64,000 bases of DNA from Bifidobacterium catenulatum DSM 16992 = JCM 1194 = LMG 11043 (GTDB lineage: Bacteria > Actinomycetota > Actinomycetes > Actinomycetales > Bifidobacteriaceae), in contig NZ_AP012325.1 of NCBI RefSeq assembly GCF_001025195.1, positions 1,426,001 through 1,490,000 of the forward strand, read 5' to 3'. Made by a program: the position numbers and the translations under genes. The notes beneath the pieces are model-generated. The model worked only from the letters and a program-made list of their open reading frames with translations. It was not told the origin of the DNA and made no database searches. The stretch's first letter is position 1; each line of letters begins with the position of its first letter. Below are positions 18,766-28,585 of the stretch, piece after piece.

Positions 18766-21700
18766 AATTCGAATATCCTTCCCAACTGCCGGTTTCCGCT
18801 GCACGTAGTGATATTGCCGAGGCGGTGAAGTCGAGCCAAGTGGTGATTGTATCTGGTCAGACGGGTTCCGGTAAGACCACGCAGCTGCCGAAGATTCTGT
18901 TGGAATTGGGCCGTGGATCGCATGGCAGGCAGATTGTGCACACGCAGCCGCGTAGGTTGGCCGCTCGTACCGTGGCCGAACGTATCGCCTCGGAGATGGG
19001 CGTGCGTTTGGGCGACGAGGTCGGCTATCAGGTGCGTTTCACCGATGAGAGCTCACCGAAGACCCGTCTTCGCGTGGTGACCGACGGTATTCTGTTGGCG
19101 CAGATTCAACGCGATCCAAAACTGATGCAATACGATACGATCGTTATCGACGAAGCGCACGAACGTAGTCTCAATATTGACTTTCTGCTCGGTTATTTGA
19201 CTGCGCTATTGCCGAAACGCCGTGACCTGAAATTGGTGATCACGTCGGCGACGATCGATTCGGTGAAGTTTCAGGAGCATTTCGAACATGCTTTGCATAC
19301 GAAAGTGCCGGTTATCGAGGTTTCGGGGCGAACCTACCCCGTGCAGGTCGTGTATGAGCCGCTGGGCACTGCTCCGGCGTTGATGCGTTCCGTACCCGGT
19401 TTTGAAACGGGCGCGATGCCGGGCGATGCCGACTATGAGGCGTTGTCGTCCGCTCCCGACGCGAAGGATTCCCGCGAGCCGAACGTTGACATGCCGACGG
19501 CTGTGGCGCGTGCCTGTGCCGAGTTGGTGATTCATTCGAGTCATGACCGTGGCCCGCGTGATATTCTCGTGTTCGCTTCGGGCGAGCGCGACATTCATGA
19601 TTTTGAGAATGCGCTGCGCCATCATTATGGTCCGCGTGCCATTGATATGCGTCGTCCTGATGCGATTGAGATCGTGCCGTTGTTCGCGCGGTTGTCCGCT
19701 AAGGAGCAGCATCGCGTGTTTGAGCCGCATGATCATCAGCGTATTGTGATCGCTACGAATGTGGCCGAAACGTCATTGACGGTGCCGGGCATTCGTTATG
19801 TGGTCGACCCTGGCACCGCCCGTATTTCACGTTATTCGAAGAGCGCGAAGGTGCAACGGCTTCCGATTGAACCGATCAGTCAGGCGAGCGCGAACCAACG
19901 TTCGGGTCGTTGCGGACGTATTGCCGATGGTATTGCGATTCGCTTGTATTCTCGGGAGGATTTCGAGACGCGCCCGGAATTCACGGAACCTGAGATTCTG
20001 CGCACGTCGTTGGGTGCGGTCGTGTTGCATATGCTGTCGGTGGGTGTGGCTCGTACCGCGCAGGATGTTACGGATTTCGGCTTTATCGATCCGCCTGACA
20101 TGAAGGCGGTGTCTGACGGTTTCAACGAGTTGACCGAGTTGAAGGCTGTGGCGCGCAAGCATGGCGAGGTTGTGCTGACGCATACGGGTCGCATGCTTGC
20201 ACGCATTCCAATCGACGTGCGTTTGGGCCGTATGATTATCGAGGCCGCGAAATCGACTACGCCAAACACGTTGGCCGCGGTGCTGGTGGTGGTCGCGTTC
20301 TTGAGTTTGCAGGATCCTCGCGAACGTCCGGATGAGAATCGTGAGGAGGCCGACCGCATTCATAACCGGTATGCTGATCCGTCCAGTGATTTTCTGACCG
20401 CGTTGAACTTGTGGGATCGCGTGTTCCAAGCCGATGGCGAGCCAAGCAATTCCGCGCTTCGTAGGATTTGCAAGACTGAGTATTTGAGTTGGCTGCGCAT
20501 CCGTCAGTGGAAGGATCTGGTCACGCAGTTGCGTGAGATGTGCAAGGAATTCAAGTTCAAGGTTGGCGATCCGATTCCGGCTTCGCGTCCTCCGCTTGAG
20601 ATTCGTCAGCTTCCGTTGAATCAGCAGGCCGCGCATTCGTTGTGTTGTTCATGGGATGCGCAGGGTATTCATACGTCGATGCTTTCGGGCTTGTTGTCGA
20701 TGATGGGCATGCAGATCGTGCGTGAGCCGAAGGCATCTGATTTCGCTGGTTTGAAGGGCGCTGCCCGTGCGCGTGCCATGAAGCGTGCGCAGAAGATGGC
20801 GAAGAATGATTATCAGGGTGCGCGTGGCACGCATTTCGCATTGTTCCCGGCTTCCGCGGTTGCCAAGTCGACACCACAATGGGTAATGAGCACGGAGTTG
20901 GTGGAAACGAGCCGCTTGTGGGCGCGATATTCCGCCCAGATCGATCCTTCTTGGGCTGAACCGTTGGCGGGTTCATTGACGCGAACCACGTATGCGGATC
21001 CGCATTGGTCTGGTTCGCGTGGCTCCGCGGTGGCGAGCGCGAAGGTGCTGTTGTATGGTTTGCCGATCGTGCAGGATCGTACGGTGCAGTGGGGTCGTAT
21101 CAATCCGCTGGAGGCCCGTGATTTTCTGATTCGTCAGGGATTGGTCGAGGGTGATATTCAGCAGCGGTTCTCGTATGACGATTTCATTGCGAAGAATCGC
21201 GATGTGTTGGAGGATGCCGCCGACGATGCGAGTCGTACACGTCAGATGGCGCAGACGGTCAGTGATGAGGATCTGTTCGATTTTTATAATTCGGTGATTC
21301 CCAATACTGTCACGTCGGTTGCGGATCTTGCGAAATGGTGGAAGTCGACGCGTGATGAGCAGCCGGATTTGTTGGATTTTGATCCGGAGAAGGTGGAGCG
21401 TCTTGCTGATGCCGAGTCGGTGTCGTTGGCTGATTATCCGGATCATTGGCATACGTTGGGTACGGACGGCTCCCCTATCGATTTGCGGTTGAGTTATGTG
21501 TATGATCCGCATGATCCAAACGATGGCGTGACCGTGCATGTACCGTTGAAGGTGTTGTCTCGTTTGACACCGGAACAGTTCACGTGGAATGTTCCCGGAT
21601 TGTTGGATGAGTTAATTGTCGGCATGATCAAATCGTTGCCGAAGACGTTGCGCGTGCAGTTTGTTCCCGCTCCTGATACGGCTCGTAAGATTCGTGCGTG

Positions 21701-22862
21701 GATTGATGAGAGGTATCCGGATCTGCCTGGTTCCGGTAGCCAGCAGAAGCCGAATCTTGCTCCTGCCAATGCGGAGGGTGTGGCCGCGTGGCCGGATTTG
21801 CCTCATGTGTTCACGCAGGCAGCCATCAGCATTGTTGGTGCGCAAATACACCCTGAAGTGTTGAATGGTGAATTGTGGAGCAGACTCACGCCGTATTTGC
21901 GCGTGACGTTCTCGGTGGAGCAACAGTTGCCTCCGAGTCGCAAAAGTCAGCATGGCAGGCGTCATGCGCGGGGCCCCGTCAAGGTGCTTGGCACGGGCAA
22001 ATCGTTGGTGGAATTGCAGCGCAAGTTTGCGGAGCAGGCCGAGGCTTCCGCACGGCAGATGGTGAAGAAGCAGGCGGAAAACGCTGGGAATCAGGGCAAG
22101 CTTGTGGAGCAGGCCAATCTGCTGCACAAGGCTGGTGCCACTACTGAAGCTCGTTCCACCATGCTGTGGCGCGGTGCGCTTGATGTTTTGCGTATGCCGA
22201 GCGAGCGTATTTCGTCGCGTTGGTTGGGTGCGGAGGCGTTGATGTTGGCGTCCGCGCCATATCAGTCCACGAAGGATCTTACTGAGGATCTGCAGTTGGC
22301 TGCGGTGAAGCGTTTGCTGCCAAATGTTGACGAAATGCCGGATGATGAGGCGTTGGCGAATGCGGTGCTTGATGTGCGTGAAGTGTTCGAAGATACCGTA
22401 TATGCGGTTGCGCATGATGTGATCGTTATTTTGAAGCGGTATGCGGAGGTTGATAAAGCCGTGTCAGGCAAGGCTGATCTGCCGATGTTGAGTGTTTTGC
22501 AGTCGATTCGTGAGCATATCGCCACGCTGGTGTATCCGGGATTCATTGGTAAGACTCCCCCAGATGCGTTGGCGTCGATTGAACGGTATTTGCATGCTGA
22601 CGTGCTTCGTTTAAATAAGGCGAAAAACGACAAGAATCGTGATGTACGTTGGGCTTGGGAGGCTGATGAGGCCAAGCAGTTGGCTGACAAGGCCATGGCG
22701 AAGGCCGAACGTGAGCCTGCAGGTCCGCGTCATGAGGCGTTGATGAAGCAGGCGGCCACCGCACGTTGGATGCTTGAGGAATTCTACGTATCACTGTGGG
22801 CGCAGGAACTCGGCACGCCGAAGCCGATCAGCCTGCAGCGCATCAAGAAAGCGTTGGGCTAA
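18762..22862 (+). CDS. hrpA: ATP-dependent RNA helicase HrpA
   Basis: Large DEAH-box RNA helicase of 1366 residues, the usual HrpA length. P-loop GQTGSGKTT at 32-40, DEAH at 130-133, SATID, then TNVAETSLTVPGIRYV and QRSGRCGRI of the second RecA domain, the ratchet domain, an OB-fold, and the long C-terminal DUF3418-type region. HrpA homologues act in mRNA processing and in resolving collided ribosomes. Third codon positions favour G or T more than in neighbours (GAT, CGT, TTG), a mild bias rather than a sign of transfer. A perfect 19-bp hairpin follows. Confidence 0.95.
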   Translation: MKFEYPSQLPVSAARSDIAEAVKSSQVVIVSGQTGSGKTTQLPKILLELGRGSHGRQIVHTQPRRLAARTVAERIASEMGVRLGDEVGYQVRFTDESSPKTRLRVVTDGILLAQIQRDPKLMQYDTIVIDEAHERSLNIDFLLGYLTALLPKRRDLKLVITSATIDSVKFQEHFEHALHTKVPVIEVSGRTYPVQVVYEPLGTAPALMRSVPGFETGAMPGDADYEALSSAPDAKDSREPNVDMPTAVARACAELVIHSSHDRGPRDILVFASGERDIHDFENALRHHYGPRAIDMRRPDAIEIVPLFARLSAKEQHRVFEPHDHQRIVIATNVAETSLTVPGIRYVVDPGTARISRYSKSAKVQRLPIEPISQASANQRSGRCGRIADGIAIRLYSREDFETRPEFTEPEILRTSLGAVVLHMLSVGVARTAQDVTDFGFIDPPDMKAVSDGFNELTELKAVARKHGEVVLTHTGRMLARIPIDVRLGRMIIEAAKSTTPNTLAAVLVVVAFLSLQDPRERPDENREEADRIHNRYADPSSDFLTALNLWDRVFQADGEPSNSALRRICKTEYLSWLRIRQWKDLVTQLREMCKEFKFKVGDPIPASRPPLEIRQLPLNQQAAHSLCCSWDAQGIHTSMLSGLLSMMGMQIVREPKASDFAGLKGAARARAMKRAQKMAKNDYQGARGTHFALFPASAVAKSTPQWVMSTELVETSRLWARYSAQIDPSWAEPLAGSLTRTTYADPHWSGSRGSAVASAKVLLYGLPIVQDRTVQWGRINPLEARDFLIRQGLVEGDIQQRFSYDDFIAKNRDVLEDAADDASRTRQMAQTVSDEDLFDFYNSVIPNTVTSVADLAKWWKSTRDEQPDLLDFDPEKVERLADAESVSLADYPDHWHTLGTDGSPIDLRLSYVYDPHDPNDGVTVHVPLKVLSRLTPEQFTWNVPGLLDELIVGMIKSLPKTLRVQFVPAPDTARKIRAWIDERYPDLPGSGSQQKPNLAPANAEGVAAWPDLPHVFTQAAISIVGAQIHPEVLNGELWSRLTPYLRVTFSVEQQLPPSRKSQHGRRHARGPVKVLGTGKSLVELQRKFAEQAEASARQMVKKQAENAGNQGKLVEQANLLHKAGATTEARSTMLWRGALDVLRMPSERISSRWLGAEALMLASAPYQSTKDLTEDLQLAAVKRLLPNVDEMPDDEALANAVLDVREVFEDTVYAVAHDVIVILKRYAEVDKAVSGKADLPMLSVLQSIREHIATLVYPGFIGKTPPDALASIERYLHADVLRLNKAKNDKNRDVRWAWEADEAKQLADKAMAKAEREPAGPRHEALMKQAATARWMLEEFYVSLWAQELGTPKPISLQRIKKALG

Positions 22863-22880
22863 CGCATATCATCTTTCGCA

Positions 22881-22929
22881 TTCCATTGCCGTCGATACTT
22901 GCAGTTTTCCAGTATCGACGGCAATGGAA
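22881..22929. terminator. Perfect 19-bp hairpin between hrpA and the MFS remnant
   Basis: Arms TTCCATTGCCGTCGATACT (22881-22899) and its exact complement (22911-22929) enclose an 11-base loop. There is no T-run, so this may be a bidirectional terminator between convergent units or a transcript-end stabiliser. Confidence 0.65.
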
Positions 22930-22970
22930 CCTAACGAAATCATCCTCAACCGAACCATGGTTAGCGATGG

Positions 22971-23789
22971 CTAGCGTTGCTTGAAGAAACGGAACAACTG
23001 CGTTTCACGTATCGTCATACCGACGAGCATGCTTGATACCATCACTCCAGCGAATATCGCACATGGCGTGCGCATCGCACCCAACCATACGGTCATCGCA
23101 TCGGCGCTGCTCATGCGAACGCAATACGCGCTCAACAGAGCGGCTGAAGAGGCACACGCCAAACCGCTCCAAATCATCGTTTCCGCAGTGATTTCCAGCA
23201 ATTGAGCACCTTTGGACTGTCCTGAATGCAATGCGCCAGCGTATTCCAATCTACGACGACGTACGCTGAACGCGCCAAACACCACGTCAAGCACGCCCAG
23301 CTGAATACGACGATCGAAAAACAGGCGGAATTGCGGCAGAAAACCAATCTTCACAATATGGCTGTTGCGCGGCAGCACCATCACCATGAGCACAATAAGT
23401 GCCATCGCAAGCACGTTCACCAAATGGAACGCCCAACGCCAGCCGAACGTGTTCGCAACCCACGTGCCAACCGGCACACCCACCACGGATGCGATAGAGA
23501 AGCCGGAAAACACCCATGCGATGAACTTCGTGCGGTACCGTTCAGCTGTCACATCAGGCGCGTACGTCATGGCGATGGCCACCAGCGTGCCAGATACCAA
23601 CGCGATGAGGATTCGCGCCACCACGAGCACGCTATAATTCGGCGCGAACGCGCACAACACATTGCCAGTAAGAAACACCCCAACCAGCGTCAGATGCGTG
23701 GCAAAACGCGATACAATGACGCGCGATGACACGCAAGACAACCACCACAGCAAAAAACAACCGCAAACCCAAGAAAAACAACCAGCCAA
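22971..23789 (-). pseudogene. Decayed MFS transporter (DHA1-type)
   Basis: The frame starts inside what should be the second helix of a major facilitator protein. It keeps recognisable central segments (LTLVGVFLTGNVLCAFAPNYSVLVVARILIAL, spaced here over two helices, and GVPVGTWVANTFGWRWAFHLVN), then after VFGAFS the sequence turns basic (SVRRRRLEYAG). A one-base shift restores a more helix-like AYVVVDWNTLAH, indicating a frameshift near 23260. The first helix and the last four or five are missing. The 5' end overlaps the next gene on the other strand by 64 bases. Length is about 270 residues against 390-400 for the family. Likely inactive. Confidence 0.7.
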
Positions 23790-24655
23790 GCCTCACTAAA
23801 CTCCGTAACGCCTGGGAAAAAGCAAACACCCCAAAACGCATCCTCATGGTCGGTGAAACACTGATAGCCAGTATCGTCGCGCTCGCGTTGATCGTTGGAT
23901 TGGTGCGATTCGTCGGCTGGCGTGTGCAAGTAGATGAAGCGGTCGCATCGCAGGAACAATTGCAGACGAAATACGATTTCAATCCGGGCAACATCATTTC
24001 AGATGGTTTGTTCTTCAACGGGAACGCGTTGAGCGAGCAGCAGGTGAACGCCATCATCGAAAAACAGGGTGCCGCATGCAGCGGCGAGAAATGCTTGAAA
24101 TCCATGACGTTTAGCACCGAATCGCAACCTGCCAACGAATACTGCGAAGCATATGAGGGAGGGCCGAACGAAAGCGCCGCGGCGATCATCTACAAATCGG
24201 GAAAGGCGTGCGACATCAGTCAAAAAGTGTTGCTCACCGTGCTGCAAAAGGAGCAGCATCTGCTTACCGCCACCGATCCAAGCGATTTCCAATTCAAGTC
24301 GGCCATGGGATTAAGCTGCCCGGACGACGCGAACTGTGACCCGGAATATGCAGGTTTCTTCAAACAGGTGTATGGCGCAGCGAAACGCTACCAGTATTAC
24401 GTACAGCATGAGGATCGCTACGGATACCATGCGGGCACGCTCAACTATATTCAATACAATCCGGACGCCAGCTGCGGCGGCAGCAACGTGTACATCGAAA
24501 ACAAGGCGACCGCACTGCTGTACATTTACACGCCTTATCAGCCGAATACAGCCGCATTGGATGCAGGAGTCGGCGAAGGCGACGCCTGTTCGACCTACGG
24601 CAATCGTAATTTCGCGATCATCTACAATTCAATGTTCGGTTCCCCACGCGGCTGA
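23726..24655 (+). CDS. Membrane-anchored extracellular protein with lysozyme-like/hemagglutinin-type domain
   Basis: A 309-residue protein: about 35 basic N-terminal residues, one membrane helix at about 41-65, and a Cys-rich extracellular domain. The second half shows patterns I associate with an actinobacterial family often labelled hemagglutinin or lysozyme-like: LLTVLQKEQHLL, AMGLSCPDD, NYIQYNPDASCGGS, YTPYQPNTAALDA and YGNRNF near the end. The E in QKEQ could be a muramidase-type catalytic residue, but this is inference. No LPXTG signal is seen. No ribosome site precedes ATG 23726; TACAAT at 23712-23717 fits a -10 element for a leaderless message. Function unproven. Confidence 0.75.
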   Translation: MTRKTTTTAKNNRKPKKNNQPSLTKLRNAWEKANTPKRILMVGETLIASIVALALIVGLVRFVGWRVQVDEAVASQEQLQTKYDFNPGNIISDGLFFNGNALSEQQVNAIIEKQGAACSGEKCLKSMTFSTESQPANEYCEAYEGGPNESAAAIIYKSGKACDISQKVLLTVLQKEQHLLTATDPSDFQFKSAMGLSCPDDANCDPEYAGFFKQVYGAAKRYQYYVQHEDRYGYHAGTLNYIQYNPDASCGGSNVYIENKATALLYIYTPYQPNTAALDAGVGEGDACSTYGNRNFAIIYNSMFGSPRG

Positions 24656-24688
24656 TCAGCAATTGTAAATACAAGTTTTCAGGCATAT

Positions 24689-24733
24689 AAAAACCCGCTG
24701 TGCGATCATTTTCGACCACTTCAGCGGGTTTTT
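24689..24733. terminator. Bidirectional terminator between the anchored protein gene and glnA
   Basis: AAAAACCCGCTG (24689-24700) and CAGCGGGTTTTT (24722-24733) form a stem with A and T tracts, so it works as a Rho-independent terminator on both strands for two convergent genes. Confidence 0.9.
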
Positions 24734-24762
24734 GATATGCGATTTTCGATTATGGAAAGCCG

Positions 24763-26100
24763 CTACAGCTTCGGCAGGTACTTCTTCAGTTCGAACGGAG
24801 TGACCTGCTTGCGATACTCCTCCCATTCCTGACGCTTATTGCGCAGGAAGTATTCGAACGCGTGCTCGCCGAGCACGCTGGCCACGAAGTCGGACTTCTC
24901 CATAACCTTCAACGCCTCGTCAAGAGACTCCGGCAGCGGCTGGATGCCCATGGCCTGCCGTTCCGCATCAGTAAGCTCCCAGACGTCATCGCTGGTCGGC
25001 TCACCCAACTGCATCTGCTTGTCGATGCCATCGAGCCCCGCGGCCAAAAGCACGGAGTATGCGAGGTACGGATTGGCGACAGGATCGAGCGCACGGAATT
25101 CCATGCGGGCGGAATTGCCCTTGCCTGGCTTGTATTGCGGAATACGCAGCAACGCGGAACGGTTGTTGTGTCCCCAGCAAATGTAGCTTGGAGCCTCATT
25201 ACCGCCCCACAAGCGCTTGTAGGAGTTGACATACTGGTCGGTGACGGCGCAGATTTCAGCCGCATGGTACAGAATGCCGGCGGCGAACTGGCGCGCGGTG
25301 ACGGACATGTTGAATTCCTGACCCGCCTCATAGAACGCGTTGGAGTCACCTTCGAACAGGCTCAAATGCGTGTGCATGCCTGAACCTGGAGCGTCGGAAA
25401 GCGGTTTCGGCATGAAGCTGGCATGAATGCCGCGCTCCAGCGAAATCTCCTTGACAACGGTACGGAAGGTCATGATGTTGTCGGCCGTGGTGAGCGCGTC
25501 CGCATAACGCAGATCGATCTCGTTCTGGCCTGGACCCGCCTCATGGTGCGAGTATTCCACCGAAATGCCCATCTGTTCGAGCATGTTGACGGTGGCACGG
25601 CGGAAGTCCATGCCAGGGCTGCGCGGTACATGATCGAAATAGCCGCCCTCGTCAATCGGAGTCGGCGTCTGGGACCAATCATCCTGCCTTTCGAACAGAT
25701 AGAATTCGATTTCCGGATGCACGTAGAAGGTGAAGCCCTTTTCCTTGGCTTTCGACAGAGCCTGCTTCAGCACATGACGCGGATCGCCCAACGACGGCTC
25801 GCCATCAGGGGTGAGCACGTCGCAGAACATGCGCGCGGTGCCCTGCGGACCGCCGCGCCACGGCAGAATCTGGAAGGTCGATGGATCGGGTTTGACGATC
25901 ATATCGTCTTCGGACACACGGGTGAGGCCTTCCACCGCGGAGCCGTCGAATCCGAGCCCTTCCTCGAACGCAGCTTCCAATTCAGCCGGTGCGATAGCCA
26001 CGGACTTCAATGTTCCCAACACATCCGTGAACCACAAACGAATGAAGCGCACGTCGCGTTCTTCGACTGTGCGCAAAGCAAACTCTTGCTGTTTATCCAT
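24763..26100 (-). CDS. glnA: Type I glutamine synthetase
   Basis: Forms glutamine from glutamate, ammonia and ATP. The 445-residue protein has the GS beta-grasp N-terminus (RFIRLWFTDVLGTLKSV), FDGSAVEG, metal and ATP motifs (YVHPEIEFYLF, EAGPGQNEIDLRY, SGMHTHLSLF), and NNRSALLRIP. The usual adenylylation-site NLYDL segment of the GlnE-regulated form is not seen; the length fits the short GlnA2-like group. The start at 26100 gives MDKQQEFALRT; an upstream in-frame ATG at 26124 is possible. It lies downstream of the his operon behind a hairpin and probably has its own promoter. Confidence 0.94.
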   Translation of the reverse strand: MDKQQEFALRTVEERDVRFIRLWFTDVLGTLKSVAIAPAELEAAFEEGLGFDGSAVEGLTRVSEDDMIVKPDPSTFQILPWRGGPQGTARMFCDVLTPDGEPSLGDPRHVLKQALSKAKEKGFTFYVHPEIEFYLFERQDDWSQTPTPIDEGGYFDHVPRSPGMDFRRATVNMLEQMGISVEYSHHEAGPGQNEIDLRYADALTTADNIMTFRTVVKEISLERGIHASFMPKPLSDAPGSGMHTHLSLFEGDSNAFYEAGQEFNMSVTARQFAAGILYHAAEICAVTDQYVNSYKRLWGGNEAPSYICWGHNNRSALLRIPQYKPGKGNSARMEFRALDPVANPYLAYSVLLAAGLDGIDKQMQLGEPTSDDVWELTDAERQAMGIQPLPESLDEALKVMEKSDFVASVLGEHAFEYFLRNKRQEWEEYRKQVTPFELKKYLPKL

Positions 26101-26156
26101 AGTGCCCCATCGTTCCATGCGCATGTTACGAAAGTCGTTAACACGCGCCGCAATAC

Positions 26157-26189
26157 GATAGGACCGTCCACGTTGTGGACGGTCCTATC
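26157..26189. terminator. Perfect hairpin between hisA and glnA
   Basis: GATAGGACCGTCCAC (26157-26171) and its complement (26175-26189) form a 15-bp stem with a GTT loop. It ends the his transcript 24 bases after the hisA stop. The T-run is weak. Confidence 0.7.
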
Positions 26190-26212
26190 ATCATTGTCTT
26201 GTCGAGCAATGT

Positions 26213-26938
26213 TCAGCGTGCGACTTCGAGCGCTTCTTCCAAGGTGAAGGCGCGTGCGTACAACGACTTGCCGAGAATGGCGGAGTCCACGCCTAAGTCG
26301 GCAAGCTCCTTGATGGCACGCAGGTCATCGAGCTTGGAAATGCCGCCGGACGCAGTGACCTTCGCATCGGTACGTTCCGCGACTTCACGCAGCAAGTCGA
26401 TGTTCGGGCCGCTCATCATGCCGTCACGAGCCACGTCGGTGACCACGTAACGAGAACATCCGACGGAATCCAGGAACGCCATGGTTTCGAACAGGTCGCC
26501 GCCTTCCTTCACCCATCCGCGTGCCGCGAGGGTGTGGCCGCGCACATCGAGGCCGACTGCCACGCGATCACCGTACTTCTTGATGACGGAAGCGGTCCAA
26601 TCCGGATTCTCAAGAGCGGCCGTGCCAATGTTCACACGGGCTGCTCCTGCTTCCAAGGCCGCATCGAGCGATGCATCGTCACGCACACCGCCGGACATTT
26701 CAATATTGACCTTGTCGCCCAGTTCCTTGACGATGGCACGCAGCTGGTCACGGTTGTTGCCTGTGCCAAACGCGGCGTCAAGATCGACCAGGTGAATCCA
26801 TTCCGCACCGGACTCAACCCATGTGCGAGCGGCCTCCAATGGCGAACCGTAGTCGGTTTCCGAACCGGATTCACCTTGGCGCAGGCGAACGGCCTTGCCA
26901 TCACGAACATCGACGGCAGGAAGCAACGTCAAAGACAT
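26213..26938 (-). CDS. hisA: Phosphoribosyl isomerase (HisA/PriA)
   Basis: TIM-barrel isomerase acting on ProFAR in histidine synthesis. The 241-residue sequence starts [25 protein letters not shown] with the first catalytic Asp, and has [17 protein letters not shown] and, in the second half, [13 protein letters not shown] with the second Asp. The RQGESG loop is the form seen in actinobacterial PriA, which can also serve tryptophan synthesis (family knowledge); dual activity here is untested. It is 126 bases after hisH. Confidence 0.93.
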   Translation of the reverse strand: MSLTLLPAVDVRDGKAVRLRQGESGSETDYGSPLEAARTWVESGAEWIHLVDLDAAFGTGNNRDQLRAIVKELGDKVNIEMSGGVRDDASLDAALEAGAARVNIGTAALENPDWTASVIKKYGDRVAVGLDVRGHTLAARGWVKEGGDLFETMAFLDSVGCSRYVVTDVARDGMMSGPNIDLLREVAERTDAKVTASGGISKLDDLRAIKELADLGVDSAILGKSLYARAFTLEEALEVAR

Positions 26939-27064
26939 GTCTGTACCTCTCTGTGATCAACCGATCGCCATTACATGGCAATCGCATGGATGTGCATCAA
27001 ATAAGCGTGTATCAATCGTATATATGAAGTCATCGTCAAAACGAGCGATGACGATCTCATATCA

Positions 27065-27712
27065 TCAGAATGTCGCAACCCAATTACGCAGCAGCTGCGA
27101 CCCCGCTTCGGCGGACTTTTCAGGGTGGAACTGCGTGGCGAACAGCGGACCGCGCTCGTAGGCTGCCACGAAACGGCTGCGTCCGTACGTGCACCAGGTC
27201 ACGCGCTCCTCGGCGTCACCGAAATCAAGCTGGTCGTCGGACGTGTCGGCGGGAGCGGCGCTCATCGCGGCGAAGGAATGCACGAAGTAGAAGCGCTCGT
27301 TCTCCACGCCCTTCATGAGCACGGAACCTTCCGGCGCCTCGACGGTGTCCCATCCCATGTGTGGTACCACATCGGCGTCGAGCAGTTCCACGTCGCCCTT
27401 GATCAGACCAAGGCCCGGAGTGCCGGTGCCATGCTCCATACCACGTTCGAACATGATTTGCTCGCCCACGCACACGCCAAGCACCGGTCGGCCGGCACGC
27501 AGACGATCCTTGATCACGGTGTCTCCGCCCACTGACTTGAGGCCTTCCATGCATGCACCGAAAGCGCCCACGCCGGGCACCACCAGACCGTCGGCTTCCA
27601 AGGCCTGCCGATGGTCGGAAGTGAGGGTCACGTCAAGGTCGAGATTGGCCAGCGCACGAACCATGGAACGCACGTTGCCGAAACCATAATCGAAAACCAC
27701 CACGGAAGTCAT
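27065..27712 (-). CDS. hisH: Imidazole glycerol phosphate synthase glutaminase subunit HisH
   Basis: Class I amidotransferase that feeds ammonia to HisF. The 215-residue protein has MTSVVVFDYGFGNVRSM at the start, the oxyanion region VVPGVGAFGACM, nucleophile Cys in LGVCVGEQIMF, and the His-Glu pair in ATQFHPEKSAE. Start 27712 is set by AAGGAG nine bases upstream; the open frame extends 22 codons further without a site. hisF is not in the window. Confidence 0.95.
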   Translation of the reverse strand: MTSVVVFDYGFGNVRSMVRALANLDLDVTLTSDHRQALEADGLVVPGVGAFGACMEGLKSVGGDTVIKDRLRAGRPVLGVCVGEQIMFERGMEHGTGTPGLGLIKGDVELLDADVVPHMGWDTVEAPEGSVLMKGVENERFYFVHSFAAMSAAPADTSDDQLDFGDAEERVTWCTYGRSRFVAAYERGPLFATQFHPEKSAEAGSQLLRNWVATF

Positions 27713-27808
27713 GGGCGTTCTCCTTCTTGTGTCATTCGTTGTTCTATGGCGTGAGTCGTCTTGTGTCGCATAACTCATGTTCAGCAGGATGACTCACGTT
27801 TGCCGTCG

Positions 27809-28585
27809 TTAACTGATGCTTGATGTGCCGCGTCCGAACCGCGTATGCTCGGCGATAATGCTCATTGCCGCATCCCGATCGAGGTCGGCGGAATCGAAAA
27901 TGGTCATATCCGCCTGTTCCAGCGCGTTCATATCGGTGATGCCAAGCATGAGATCCTCAACGAACGGTGCGGTGGAGGTGAATAGCACCGGCGGAGCGAA
28001 AGTTTTGCCTGCCTTGCCTTCCACGTACATCGTCGCTTCGAGCTTGTCCGCACGGTTGACGGCAAGAATCGCAGGCATGCCGGCAACGACGATCGTCATG
28101 TCTTTGACCGCCGCTTCCGGACCGTCTCCGTCGAGATTGCGCAGCACCGCGACAGCACCTTGCGCCGATCCTATGCATTGCGCGGAAATATCGGACAATT
28201 CGCAGAATGCCGACAGCAATCGTGGCGAGGTCAGTCTGGTGATGATCACCGCCACTTTCGCACGATTGCCAAGCAGTCCCTGCAGTTCGTCTTCGAATTT
28301 CAACGAATCCTCAGCTGCGTTGAGCATGTCGTCAATTCCCGAGGATTCGGAGGATTCCGCATTGCCGGAAGCTTCAGAAGAATCGGAAGCTTCAGATGAC
28401 GGATTGTCCGCCCGCTCATTCTTGGTTGCTTCGGCATCTTTGAATTCCTGCTCGAAACCGGCCATGGCCGCTTCCAATTCTTCTTCGCTGAAATGCATGC
28501 CGTCAGCGTTGAGGTCACCGAAATCTTTTGATCCGTCGAAGCCTTGGAAATCGTCGAAATCGTTATTTCGATCGTCGCTCATCAC
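27809..28585 (-). CDS. Uncharacterised acidic protein within the his operon
   Basis: A 258-residue product I do not recognise. The first 90 residues are very acidic and rich in Ser, Asn and Glu (low complexity, likely disordered, with [19 protein letters not shown]). The rest (about 95-255) looks like a folded alpha/beta domain ([38 protein letters not shown]), with no catalytic motif I can name. It starts inside the hisB stop codon (GTGATG), so it is translationally coupled to hisB and followed 96 bases later by hisH. Position suggests a histidine-related or regulatory role, but nothing in the sequence proves it. Confidence 0.8.
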   Translation of the reverse strand: MMSDDRNNDFDDFQGFDGSKDFGDLNADGMHFSEEELEAAMAGFEQEFKDAEATKNERADNPSSEASDSSEASGNAESSESSGIDDMLNAAEDSLKFEDELQGLLGNRAKVAVIITRLTSPRLLSAFCELSDISAQCIGSAQGAVAVLRNLDGDGPEAAVKDMTIVVAGMPAILAVNRADKLEATMYVEGKAGKTFAPPVLFTSTAPFVEDLMLGITDMNALEQADMTIFDSADLDRDAAMSIIAEHTRFGRGTSSIS

